Shown piece by piece: positions 50,785-62,260 of a DNA stretch of 64,000 bases (the first letter of the stretch is position 1; every line of letters starts with the position of its first letter). Origin of the DNA: Macquaria australasica. Taxonomy: Eukaryota; Chordata; Actinopteri; Centrarchiformes; Percichthyidae. The notes under the pieces were generated by a model. It was not told the origin of the DNA and made no database searches. It worked only from the letters and a program-made list of their open reading frames with translations. The DNA is taken from NCBI GenBank assembly GCA_005408345.1, contig SEMN01000458.1:252764-316763 (forward strand), given 5' to 3'. Made by a program: the position numbers and the translations under genes.

Positions 50785-52559
50785 TCTAAATCTAGCCAGC
50801 ATTTGCTTTCACTTTTGACCCCTCCCGCTAAATCAAGGGGAATGTGAACTCTACAAAACCATTTTGGTGGTACCCTGTTGATGGCCAAGGGGAACTTTGT
50901 TTTTAACTTCCCCAGCTCCACAAGGAGGTCAGAGTGCAGGGTAAGCTCACGAACAGCGCCCTTGCAGCTGCCAAAGCTGAAAGCCCTTTCTGTTGGACAA
51001 TTACTTGGGCTAATCAAAGACAGAACTTAGAGCTGTGTTATTTCAGGTTTGACTCTCCATTTTGGCCACGCCGCTGTTCAACCAAGAAGCCTGTTATAGA
51101 GACTTGATGAGCTGGACACAATAAGTTGTGCAAACCTGACTGAAAATAAGTTCTCTTTTAACTGAAACACATATTGCAGACTCATTAGGTCCCTCATTAA
51201 TACAGCACTGAACTACAGATAGACATTTCTTGGCTGATGGAAGGGCATCTAAGGCATTTAGATGAAGTCCCTTTTATTCCTGCTTCTACTCCCCATTTTA
51301 AATTAAAATGTTTGTGTATTTGTATGTTTTTAGGTGACAATTCACATATTTGCCATGTACGTACAGTATGTTGGAGCCATGGCTGGGGTGAATATGTTAC
51401 AAAACCTGAACTTAACAAGTCCACAGTGCTCGCAATCACAAATATAGCACAGGAGCTAACAGATGGAACTCTAAGCTTAACCGGCATTCACCAGATAAAT
51501 TCAATCTAATTTTGTTCTTTTGTGGAAATTATATTTTCAAAGTAGAAGAAAGTGTAAAGCAGTGCTGCCAGGAATACCATGGATGTCAAATTACATTTCT
51601 ATCAAGTCAGTTATTGATTGATAAAACTATGCATACCCATTTGCTTAAGTGACTGATTTCACAACTAAAGGCCAATGATTAATATTACTCTCTCACTTAT
51701 GATTCAGTCACAATAATGGGGAAAAAATAACATTCCACCACGTAAAAGAAATTATGCCAAAAACTGCATAAATCACCATAAACTCAGACTTACAACCTAA
51801 AAATTGTACCCCTTACAGCAGAGTGAAAGCTGCATAATCCTTTTGTATCTGAGCATTTAGAAAGTCATTGTCAAAGCTTTTTATGTGGATGCAGTGCACT
51901 GGACACTAGTTTCACTTGATAGGACGATGAGATTAACATAAAAAACATGCTGTGAAAAATACATGCTTTTTAAATGTTTGGTAATTGCAAAGAACATCAA
52001 ATTGTACAGGACATTTGTGTTGCAGCTAACCTGACTTGCTTCCAACTCTGAAATTTACTCAATCTAAATGTTGCAAATAATGTGTTATGGAGGTGACGCC
52101 TCAGTTTCAATGAAAAATAGGGCTTCCCCCTATTAGTAGATTAGTTGAATAATTGCTAGTTAAGGTTTTGGTCAACTACAAAAGTTTTTGTCAGGGTTCT
52201 TTGTGCAGATAATGATATTAGTCATTATAGTCACTTCTGGGAAAAAAGACATATCTTTGTAATATTCACAAATATTCTTTGAAGGAAGTAGATTATACGA
52301 GATTCTTCTGCATGACTCCATTGATATGCAGACAGCGTGTAATAATAGAGAAATAATGAGACAGATTTTTAAAATTAAATAACTCAAAGATATCTTATGA
52401 CTATTAGATGTCTTTATTATTAGCTAATAATTTCTTTACATCAAGAGTGGCCCTACATTTCAATGTCTGACAATAATGAGTACTATTATAAAGAAGATTC
52501 AGATACAGATGATTACAACTTTTTAAAAGCAGTATTATGTTAGAAAAAATTTTATGGTG

Positions 52560-52565
52560 AATAAA
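52560..52565 (+). other. gpr179: Candidate GPR179 polyadenylation signal
   Basis: AATAAA on the plus strand about 1.8 kb after the GPR179 stop, in AT-rich sequence. T/G-rich sequence follows at 52720-52800. Its use is unproven. Confidence 0.3.
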
Positions 52566-53175
52566 ACTTACAATATTAACAGTTTTCTGTATTGGTGTAA
52601 TTAAGTCTATACCAGCAATCCGTCTGTGAAATCAGGTGTCAGTTTTTCAGCACTTCTGCTACAGTGACTAAGTTTTTAATTCAGTGATCTCATTGTTAAA
52701 CACTGCGCCAAGTTTTTTGTCAATGGAGTGACCTAGTTTTGTGAGCATTGTTGCATGTTAGTGTGTTTTTGAATGAGCGTGCTGTAATTTGTTGTCATGT
52801 AAAAAAAAAAAAAAATCTAATATTGTTGTAACACATCCCTTGATTTTTCAGAGAAACAGCCTTTGTTCCGTTTTCAATTTTTTATGAAATATCTTCTATG
52901 GGAGATTATTCTGATAAAGAAAAGTCATCTGAAATCTACTGGTGTGAAGAGAAGCAGATGGGACACTTTATTTTTGTATTTCCTGAGGTGAACATGCAGC
53001 ATATTCATGAGAGAAATAAACCATACCATTTCTGGAGATCTGTACATTTTATTTTTTTTACATGTACACATGTAAAACAAACACAAATTTGAGTCATGGT
53101 GAAATTTGAAGTCATGAAAAGAGGTATTATTATTCCAGACTGTTGTGTGGTAATTTGTTGCAGGGAAGAAGCAGC

Positions 53176-53181
53176 TTTATT
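53176..53181 (-). other. mrpl45: Candidate MRPL45 polyadenylation signal
   Basis: AATAAA on the minus strand about 215 nt after the MRPL45 stop, the first canonical hexamer met. A second lies at 53048-53053. Placement is inference only. Confidence 0.4.
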
Positions 53182-53394
53182 GGCTGCAGGACACAGTGGT
53201 TTGTTCATCCTAAAACTCACCTGCTGCTTCCATCGTTTCAACAGCCAGCAGTGTTTTTTAAAGAGCCTCCAAAGGAAGCCTGGTGTCCTGCCAAAGTGGA
53301 CAAACTGACAGCCAAAATCTAAACAGCATTTGGCCCACTACTGCAGATAATGTCCTACTGTGGTTTGATGAAAAGAGCAGCGCCACCCGGTGGC

Positions 53395-53493
53395 CTATTT
53401 GTTCCACTGAACCGCCTCTGGTTTGGGAACTTGATAGTTGAGAGCCTCAAACTCTTGTCCTGGCCTCAGCTCTGGACCAGGAATCATGACAGT
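53395..53493 (-). CDS. mrpl45: MRPL45 last coding exon
   Basis: A 99-bp exon encoding [20 protein letters not shown] then [12 protein letters not shown] and TAG. Acceptor TTTCAG. It matches human TVMIPGPQLKPEEEYE. Confidence 0.93.
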   Translation of the reverse strand, partial: TVMIPGPELRPGQEFEALNYQVPKPEAVQWNK

Positions 53494-56400
53494 CTGAAAG
53501 AGTAAGAGGAACAGGTGAGTATCATTTGTAAGCAGAGCTAAACTTTTAGTAAAATAAATTGAAATGAACACATAATACATATAGGTAACAAATCTCCCAA
53601 GGGCCAACCTTCAGGACCAAGATGGGTAAACCAATTTGCAATATTCAAAACAGCAGAAAGGCATTGGAAAACAACATCACTGTAAAAGAACCATCCTAGC
53701 ATTGTTTGCTCCTGCATTTCCTTGTTTTATATCACTATAGATGGTTTCCCAGATTTTAATAGAATTAAGGAGGTATTTGCTATTTACCTTAGTTGTGTTT
53801 AAACTAAACTAAACTTGGAACAAAGTTTACTTAGGTTTACCAGTTACTGTCACCAAACACGAGAGCAGCTTTAAAATGTGGTTTTCATTTCTGACTGCAG
53901 CTGGTGTCAGTTGGCTTGACAGATTGTGATTGACAGGTGGCAGAACCTAAAATAACCACAAGGAATTTGTCAAACCTCAGAGGTTTGGTGAAACTGATTT
54001 GAAGAGATCCGTTAAGAGCATTATACATGCAAGAACTACACGGCGTTTTAAAAAGGAATGTAAGGAATGTAAGAATCTTACATTCTTTCAGAGAAGAGTA
54101 AGAAACACCCTGCAGGCAACATTACTGCTCCATCTGTCCGGTATATCTGAGACACAGCAGGGGCTGACTCACACATTTAAGATGATTATATTCTACGTTT
54201 TGCAGTGATGCGTATGTGCAAGTCAACTTCTATTCCAGTCTTACACTGTGAAGAGTGGCACAGACACTGAACATGACCTCTCAGGTAGTCGGAATTTAAC
54301 AGGGCTTTGTGCATCATTTACTGATGCTCACTGGCACATTTGTTATTGAGGAAACTTGTACTATACCAGAATAAACTTTAGGTACCAGATCACCAGATCA
54401 ACAGGGATTCAGGTGCAAAGGACTGAGCCACAACATCACACCCCTGCATGTCCAAAATATTTATATACGATGGAGATATGCTAGTTAATTAAATGGTTGC
54501 TTTGGTTTAAATGTGGTTTATCCACATAATGAGCAACACAATCAGGAGTCCTCTCACTCATTTCAGAGTTTAGCGATCAGGAAAGCTGACTAAAGAGTCA
54601 CCCAAATTACATAAAATTACATTTTCTCACTTACCTTTAGTGGTATCTATCTATGCTGATGGTTTTGGTTTCATTTGTCAAGATTTGTCTGAGATTTCTG
54701 CCTAAATCCAGATAAAATAGAGCTTTTGGTTTGTGGTACTGAACAGCAACTGAAAATTATATCTTTCCAAAATCAATATCGCTTTTACTCTGGATAGTCC
54801 ACAGACCTTACTGCCAACAGTTTTCACTGGAACTACTTTCTACCATAGAAATAGTCCATATGAAAACTGTTGGCAGCGTGTTCTGTGGATTATCCAGAGT
54901 AACTGGCACATTGTTTCCTGAAAGAGATGTTGCTGTCCAGTATTTTTAATTTAATTTTTCAATGATGTGAGCATGATAAATCAAATTAAATACCATTCAC
55001 CTTCATTATACTGGGGTGGAAGCAGAAATCACAGAGATAAATATCTCCAAATCTGGGAAAAATCAAATAAAAGCTATTTGTCAACAGCTTTGCATGCTCC
55101 CGCTGCTTCTCTACTAATGTGATCTAGTTTTATAGGTAACACTTTCTGTGTAAAATCTGTCGCTAGTCTCTGAGGTTTATGGCAATATTCATGTATAAAA
55201 AGGAAATAAAAAGTCTTTAGCAACTGGACCGTTCATACTGGATCAAATATGACATGAAATTAAGTCTGTGTCCAAAAGATTTTGGCTTATTAGTTTGACA
55301 AAACAATCCCAAATCAAGGTCCCCTTACCAGCTTTTCCTGGAGCTTCCAACCTCCAGCAGATGGAGTTTGCTCAGTTGTCATGGAGATGGATTAGATGAC
55401 TCATCCAAAGCAAGTGTTATGGATGAAACGTAAGTAAAATGGACCTTGAGTTGGGATTGTTTTGTCAAAATACCATTTCTGAAGTCAAGAATGAACTTTG
55501 ATACTTAATTTTGGCTTGTATTATGTTTCACTAGACAACTTTCTGTTGTTCGATACATGTATGATGACGCTACTGAACTGAGGTTATCCATCATGTTGTA
55601 ATGAGACACACAAAAAAGGTTATACATAGTTTTCTTACATATAAAAGTTACTCCCTTATGGATGTCTTTTTCACACAGAATGACAGAGTGCCATATACTA
55701 AATATATCACCACTGGTTGCTGTTTGGGCCAGTTTATTAGGTCCACCTAGCTAAAACTAATGCAGTCTAATGCAACAGTCCTGCAATAAATCCTCCCTTC
55801 ATGATGTTATAATGTTCAGTTTGGTTGAAACTGTTTTCGATAGGCTGTAGTTTGTGGTGCAGTTGAATTGCATTGTGCTATGCTGAGGGGTGTTTCCAAT
55901 ATTTAGTCTACTCTCTTTGATTAAAATGGGGTGGACAAAAAACTGTTTCAACAAAAACTGAACATCATAACCTTCAAAAAAAAAGGTAGGATTTATTACA
56001 GGGCAGTTGTATAAGTCTGAATTAGTGTTAACTAGCTGTACCTAATAAACCAGAAACTAAGTGTACATTTTCCTGCAACACTGTGGAGGTTGAACACCTC
56101 AGTACTAGACGATGAAGAGTGCAGACGGTTTATTAAATTGGGGCTGGAGGAGTATTCGGACTATAAGCAACCATTTTAGGGGATGAAGCAAAGGTCAGAC
56201 TAAGAGGATGTATAAAAGGATATTTTAACAACAAGGAAGAGAAAAATATTTTTAAAGATATGAGAAAATGATACTGAAACGCTTGAAACACTAAAACATA
56301 CCCACCGAGTTCAACCTTGTTCACGTAGTTATTAAAGTGAAGTATGAACTGGATAGTTAATGAAGGTTTTTTAATCTCCATTTAACAAGAAGTGTGCCTT

Positions 56401-59400
56401 GGGCCTCTGCCTTTTTCCTACTAAAACATATTTAAATGATGTTGTCAGCCGGCGCAGAGTAGAGAGTCACCTTAATAACTGGGTCTTTGGCAGGAGCCCA
56501 GGATGGCACTATTTTTCCGTGTAACCTCCATCGGCCGTAGGGGTTGACGAGGTGTCGTTCTATGACCAGGTACTCCAATACATCCTTCGGCTGCTCCTCG
56601 CTGCCCAGCATCAGCCTCCCGAAGCGGTCGTAGATGGCCAGAGTCTGCAGGACAAGCAGACGTAAAAAGAAGTTTCATCCAGTCATCTCGACTCGAGTCA
56701 CAAACTTGATGACTTTAGAAATTTTCTCGACTTGCAACTTGACTTGGACTTTAACACCAGTGACTCGTGACTTCACTTTTGACTTGACCACCAAGCCCAA
56801 AGATTAAAAAGTATGTTATTTAAATACAACGAGACAAGACAGAAACATACAAAACTCATTCTGTTGTGGTTAACAGTGCTATATGTTATGAAAGTGCAAT
56901 GTCAGCACTACATTTTATGATCAAGTTCAGTTGCACTTGTCTTAACAAATAAATACACATTTTAAAAAGCATTCATGATTTGTTTACATTTAATATATTA
57001 TTATCTGTTGTTAAAATGGCATTACATTCAGTGAAGAGCACATAATGACTTGTTTAGGACTTGGGACTTAACTCGGGACTTGTCAGTCTTGACTTGGGAC
57101 TTGACTCGAGACTTGTCAGTCTTGACTTGGGACTTGACTCGAGACTTGTCAGTCTTGACTTGGGACTTGACTCGAGACTTGTCAGTCTTGACTTGGGACT
57201 TGAGTGCAAAGACTTGAGACTTACTTGTGACTTGCAAATCAATGACCTGGTCCCACCTCTGGTAATCTTGGCTTTAAACCCAGGTGCAAACCCTAAAACT
57301 GCTCCTGAATTTGCTTTGTATCACCCCTGCAATTAACTGTGTGCAACATATATACACTACATTAAAAACTGTTCAGGTTTTTGGTACTTACACTCAAAAC
57401 TGTACTTGAGCCTTTGTAGCACATGGTTAAGAAACACTGACAACAGCAGCTGTATTAATAATATTTGAAGAAACACTGACTTCGAGAAAAAGATCTGCAC
57501 ATAATTAGTTCAGACTAGTTGAGTTCACTACCGGCCATGAACATATGAGTGGTACCTGTTTGGAGTGCATGCGGACTGTCACCTGGCCGTACAGGTTGCC
57601 TTTGGTGACCATGTCGGGGCAGCGGGCGTGGACCACTTTGGGCAGCTCCAGGGACTCCACAAACCTCCAGCGGATCGTCTTGTAACGGTTCCCCCTCGTC
57701 ATCTCCTGAACACAGGACAAAGGAGCAAAATCTGTGAAATTGGGGATTTGATGAAACTGAATTAGTGAACAACTTCAGCAACATTCAGAAGAAGAACTTA
57801 CAGGATAACACCTTTCTGTCACCAAGGAGTGAAGTTTCTCCTTGTTGAACCTGCAAAACAAACAGCACATGTTAATCTTCCTCTCTAAAGCTTAAGCCAA
57901 AGATTTGTGAGGGTATGTTATGTAAGATTTTGTCTTTATTCTTTACACGCTGCATGACTGTACATCAGGCTCTGCTTCCTGTCAATCACCTCGAATGCAG
58001 CTAGAAAATAATCCCTCTTTAAAAATTATTTTAGTGGAGACATTAAAGCAGTTAATTTCAAGCCAATTTTGAACCATGAAGTTTGTAATTGTTCAAATTA
58101 AAAGTTGTAATTATAAAAGACATCGTTATATTTTACAATATTTTTGGGGGAAATGTTCTATTTTGTGAAATGTACAGAATGAATTTAATAGTTGATAGAC
58201 AAAAAAATATTTATTTAAGGTCCGGGGGTTTCAACTGGATCTCACGGTCTTCATCAGTGGGTGGAGTTGCAAATTCCAGAAAAACGTAGTAAAGTGTATC
58301 TCGATTAAAGATTTTTTTTTTGTCAAATATTAAGCTAATTCTGTACAATACTTTAAAGTTTGATTGTGTTTTTCTTAGAAGATGTTTTTGTCAAACTACT
58401 AATTCTAAGCTCAAGAATGAACTTTCACACTCAATGTAACAGTTATCTCAGCAAAATATATTCGCAAAACAAACTTCATTTGCAGCCTTTATCCTCAATA
58501 TTTCACAATGACTTGAAAATATGCATCAGAGCAGTTTTCTTTAAGTCATTAGAAGGTTATTAAAACAGCTGGACTGGACTCTTATTTTAATGAATAACTC
58601 TGGCTCTGTTCATTTGTAAGGTATTTTAAAACGCTGTGCTAAAATAAAGTATCAGACAGTTTAATCACAGTAAACAGGCAATATGACTATCATAACACTA
58701 AATGTACATCAGCTCTGCAACATATTGTGAGATCTTTTCTGAGAAGCAGCTAATTAGCTGTTAAATAGAACAAAGCTTGTTTTTTGCAAATGGTCTTTCT
58801 TTCTTTCTTTGATTGCTTCCCCACTTTGCAGCAGAGTCGAAGGCAGCGTGAGTCTCTCTCTCACTTCTATAATAAATGTCTCAGTAATATTCGGCATCCC
58901 TCCCCGACTATGAGGCTGAGGCGAGCTGCGTCAGCTGGCTGACTGAGGTGAGAGACATGAGTTCATTTTCTTACTGTGTCAGGGCGTTGTGAGCCTCAAT
59001 AAAGATTTCTTGAGCTTGTGCTGCAAAATCCTTCGTTTTGAACTCAGAGTCGTGCTCTTTGATTTTACGAATCCTGTTAGAAACAACATAAAAAACACAT
59101 TCAGCTTTCTCACATTTATTGTAAAGTGCATCATCTTAAGATGTTTTGGATCTAATTCAATGAAACAGCTGTAAGAGGTGTCCTCTTTCTCAGTGACACG
59201 GCCACACCAAACTTCCTGCAAGACCCAGATATGTTTGACAAGACAAACATGAGTACAGGAACAACATGAGGGGTTGGAAAAACAATCTTACGCTAGCTGT
59301 GAGGCAGCGCTCTGTCGTATCTGTTCAGTTCGTTGTTTCAGGCCTTCTTTAGACAGAGTGGAAAGACGAGCGTCACCCTCTGGGGGGATGTAGGGGTCAA

Positions 59401-60506
59401 AGATTCCCGCTGGTGAAGAGAGCAGACAGGATCGATCAATCAGTATTTACCTTCCAACCAGGAGAGATATTGCAAAATAATAGTTTCAATGCACAACTGC
59501 CGTCTGATTGATGAGGAATAGCTCCACACTTTTGGGTTATGAACTGACATTTATTTATTATAAAACACAACAACAGCAGCCCTGGTGTGTTGACATATGA
59601 GGACAAATGGTGTCAAATTTAGCTCAGTACTAATACAACCCTTTCTTTACCCAGATGATGACTGGACACCTGAGTTTCTGTGCCATCTACCAAAACTATA
59701 CGTTTTTCTGTAACTTTCAGCAAGAAATATTGAGATCTTTTTCTATGAAACCCTTTTTTTAATTTAACAAAAGTTCTTAAATGTTAAAACCACTTGTACT
59801 GAAACCACTGTGGCCTCCAGACCACTGAATCCCTCAGAAAGAAGAAGTTTCTGCAGCTCAAATAGAATACATACAACAATGGAATGAAAACAAAGTGGCA
59901 TAATGGTAATTCAGTCTGATTATCAGGTTACAATTAAACAGTCTAAATGTGACAAAATTATTATTTAAAATCAGAAAGAGTCTGATTAAAGAATACATAA
60001 AGAAGAATATACATTTTGACCAGACATTCAATGCCAACATTAATTTCTTGACAGTTTTTGATACTCTGTGCTATAAACATTTTGGTCAGAAGCAAAAAAA
60101 GGTTTGAGGTTCAATACACAGCTCTACTGTTTAAAAGTCACAGGTAGATATGGTAAACTTACCAATCACTATTGTCATCATTCTATCCCTCCAAAGTCTG
60201 ATATGTTGTGTTTTATAAATAGTAATTAAATAATTTCCCATTCTGTCTCTCACACTGACATTTGAAACCCGCAATAATTTCACGTATAACCTGTCAATAA
60301 ACATTATTACCAGTGCAGGCGATGTTGATGGGCCTCTCAATGTACTGCTGTCTGAAGACGATGCCTGCAGCTTGGGCCTTGCTCTCCGTGTTCCCTTCCT
60401 TCTTCCCCTTCATCCCCACTGCTGGAGGGACAAAGTACCGCTTCTTGGTCCGGACCGGCAGAAAAAGTGGGACGGGATGCCGCACATCCAGAGACGCTTC
60501 GGCATG
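53395..60506 (-). CDS. mrpl45: MRPL45 (mL45), mitochondrial large ribosomal subunit protein; 5' exon not seen
   Basis: Metazoan mitoribosome protein with a Tim44-like fold, located near the nascent-chain exit and linked to inner-membrane attachment. Seven exons (gene order): 60506-60311, 59409-59292, 59073-58975, 57850-57802, 57705-57556, 56644-56471 and 53493-53395. Phases agree (885 nt, 294 residues plus TAG). Recognised segments are [117 protein letters not shown] and [17 protein letters not shown], each aligning with mammalian MRPL45 as recalled. Human is about 306 residues, so roughly 20-30 N-terminal residues with the import signal are missing. The first visible exon opens in phase 0 after a CTCAG acceptor, so exon 1 probably lies beyond 64000, across the minisatellites. 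The gene is tail to tail with GPR179. Confidence 0.93.
54785..54902. repeat. 118-bp near-perfect foldback hairpin
   Basis: The left arm (TTACTCTGGATAGTCCACAG...CTGCCAACAGTTTTCA) is complementary to the right arm (TGAAAACTGTTGGCAG...CTGTGGATTATCCAGAGTAA). The arms are about 55 nt, with a loop around TTCTACCATAGAA. Confidence 0.8.
55710..56065. mobile_element. Dispersed element family C, unexpanded copy with inverted ends
   Basis: Left GGCCAGTTTATTAGGTCCAC and right CTAGCTGTACCTAATAAACC are inverted. Inside are AATGCAGTCTAATGCAACAG, CAGTCCTGCAATAAATCC, GGGGTGTTTCCAATA and AATGGGGTGGACAAAA, in the same order as single-copy landmarks at 60582-63860. Confidence 0.65.
56471..56644 (-). CDS. mrpl45: MRPL45 exon
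   Basis: A 174-bp exon, phase 0, encoding [20 protein letters not shown], then [20 protein letters not shown] and [18 protein letters not shown]. Acceptor CTGCAG, donor GTGACT. Confidence 0.94.
57055..57225. repeat. 33-bp minisatellite (GACTTG-rich)
   Basis: Units starting at 57061, 57094, 57127 and 57160, with a partial unit at 57193, read TTGGGACTTGACTCGAGACT then TGTCAGTCTTGAC. Related GACTTG/CTCGAG sequence extends to 56690. The 33-bp period keeps frames open, but this is intron 5 of the visible MRPL45 exons, not coding. Confidence 0.9.
57556..57705 (-). CDS. mrpl45: MRPL45 exon
   Basis: A 150-bp exon, phase 0, encoding [20 protein letters not shown], then [20 protein letters not shown] and [10 protein letters not shown], the core of the Tim44-like domain. 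Acceptor GTTCAG, donor GTACCA. Confidence 0.94.
57802..57850 (-). CDS. mrpl45: MRPL45 exon (49 bp)
   Basis: A very short exon encoding [16 protein letters not shown], equivalent to human DHDRLHTLVTEHCFP. Acceptor TTTGCAG, donor GTAAGT. It was recovered by phase and homology. Confidence 0.9.
58975..59073 (-). CDS. mrpl45: MRPL45 exon
   Basis: A 99-bp exon encoding [20 protein letters not shown] then [12 protein letters not shown]. Acceptor TAACAG, donor GTAAGA. The final CA joins the first G of the next exon to make Gln. Confidence 0.92.
59292..59409 (-). CDS. mrpl45: MRPL45 exon
   Basis: A 118-bp exon encoding [20 protein letters not shown] then [19 protein letters not shown]. Acceptor CACCAG, donor GTAAGA. 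It matches the human [20 protein letters not shown] segment. Confidence 0.92.
60311..60506 (-). CDS. mrpl45: MRPL45 first visible exon (probably exon 2)
   Basis: A 196-bp exon from acceptor AACTCAG to donor CTG/GTAATA. It reads [20 protein letters not shown], then [18 protein letters not shown] and [13 protein letters not shown]. The frame continues open upstream to an ATG at 60590, but that stretch has the pyrimidine tract of an acceptor and no presequence-like content. Confidence 0.9.
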
Positions 60507-60609
60507 CTGAGTTAAAGGAGGACAGATAAGTGTTTTACAATTAGAAGGGTTTTTCAAACTTAGTTTATCAAATCTACTCTCACTGGCCACTTTACTGGGT
60601 GCACCTGTG

Positions 60610-62158
60610 CAATCTAATACAATCTAATACCATCTAATACTATCTAATACAATCTAACACTATCTAACACTATTTAATACAACCTAATACAATCTAATAC
60701 TATCTAATACTATCTAATACAATCTAATACAATCTAATACAACCTAATACAACCTAATACAACCTAATACAACCTAATACTATCTAATACTATCTAATAC
60801 AATCTAATACTATCTAATACTATCTAATACAATCTAATATCTAATACAATCTAATACTATCTAATACAATCTAATACTATCTAATACTATCTAACACTAT
60901 CTAACACTATCTAACACTATCTAATACAACCTAATACAACCCAATACTATCTAATAGTATCTAACACTATCTAATACTATCTAACACTATCTAATACTAT
61001 CTAATACTATCTAATACAATCTAATACTATCTAACACTATCTAATACTATCTAACGCAATCTAATACTATCTAATACTATCTAACACTATCTAATACTAT
61101 CTAACACTATCTAACACTATCTAATACTATCTAACACTATCTAATACTATCTAATACAATCTAATACTATCTAATACTATCTAACACTATCTAATACTAT
61201 CTAACGCTATCTAATACTATCTAACACTATCTAACACTATCTAACACTATCTAATACTATCTAACACTATCTAACACTATCTAATACTATCTAACACTAT
61301 CTAATACTATCTAATACTATCTAACACTATCTAATACAACCTAATACTATCTAATACTATCTAACACAATCAAATACTATCTAATACTATCTAACGCAAT
61401 CTAATACTATCTAATACAACCTAATACTATCTAATACAACCTAATACAATCTAATACTATCTAATACTATCTAACACTATCTAACACTATCTAACACTAT
61501 CTAATACTATCTAACACAATCAAATACTATCTAATACTATCTAACGCAATCTAATACTATCTAATACAACCTAATACTATCTAATACAACCTAATACAAT
61601 CTAATACTATCTAATACTATCTAACACTATCTAACACTATCTAACACTATCTAATACTATCTAACACAATCAAATACTATCTAAATACTATCTAACGCAA
61701 TCTAATACTATCTAATACAACCTAATACTATCTAATACAACCTAATACAATCTAATACTATCTAATACTATCTAACACTATCTAACACTATCTAACACTA
61801 TCTAATACTATCTAACACAATCAAATACTATCTAATACTATCTAACGCAATCTAATACTATCTAATACAACCCAACACTATCTAATACAACCTAATACAA
61901 TCTAATACTATCTAACACAATCAAATACTATCTAACATTATCTAATATCTAATACTATCTAATACAACCTAATACAATCTAATACTATCTAATATCTAAT
62001 ACTATCTAATACAACCTAATACAATCAAATACTATCTAACACTATCTAATATCTAATACTATCTAACACTATCTAATACTATCTAATACTATCTAATACA
62101 ATCTAATATCTAATACTATCTAACACTATCTAATACTATCTAATACTATCTAATACTA
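60610..62158. repeat. 10-bp minisatellite, about 1.55 kb
   Basis: About 155 copies of CTAATACTAT and variants (CTAACACTAT, CTAATACAAT, CTAATACAAC, CTAACGCAAT). Register is almost perfect in tens, with few indels (for example an extra A near 61683). A 150-bp higher-order period is seen from about 61365 to 61825. Confidence 0.97.
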
Positions 62159-62260
62159 CAGCTCTGCCATGAAGTGTACTTTGACAGAACTTGTACATTT
62201 TAAATGTTAGGTGACAGTCAGAAAGGTGATAACTGAGTTTACTGCTGAGGGCATAGTTAG

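Larger units (their letters stand above)
50785..53394. other. GPR179-MRPL45 tail-to-tail intergenic region
   Basis: No coding sequence seen. It holds the presumed 3' UTRs of both genes, AT-rich sequence and a poly-A run at 52801-52815. Repeats are few compared with the rest of the window. Confidence 0.6.
53494..56470. other. MRPL45 last intron
   Basis: 3 kb without coding sequence. It contains the foldback hairpin at 54785-54902, a relative of the 209-437 family at 55330-55500 and a family C element at 55710-56065. Nothing recognised elsewhere. Confidence 0.6.

Noticed and set aside
60507..60590. MRPL45 start at ATG 60590
   Set aside because: The encoded stretch lacks mitochondrial presequence character and contains the CTTTAACTCAG acceptor; a missing exon 1 is more likely.
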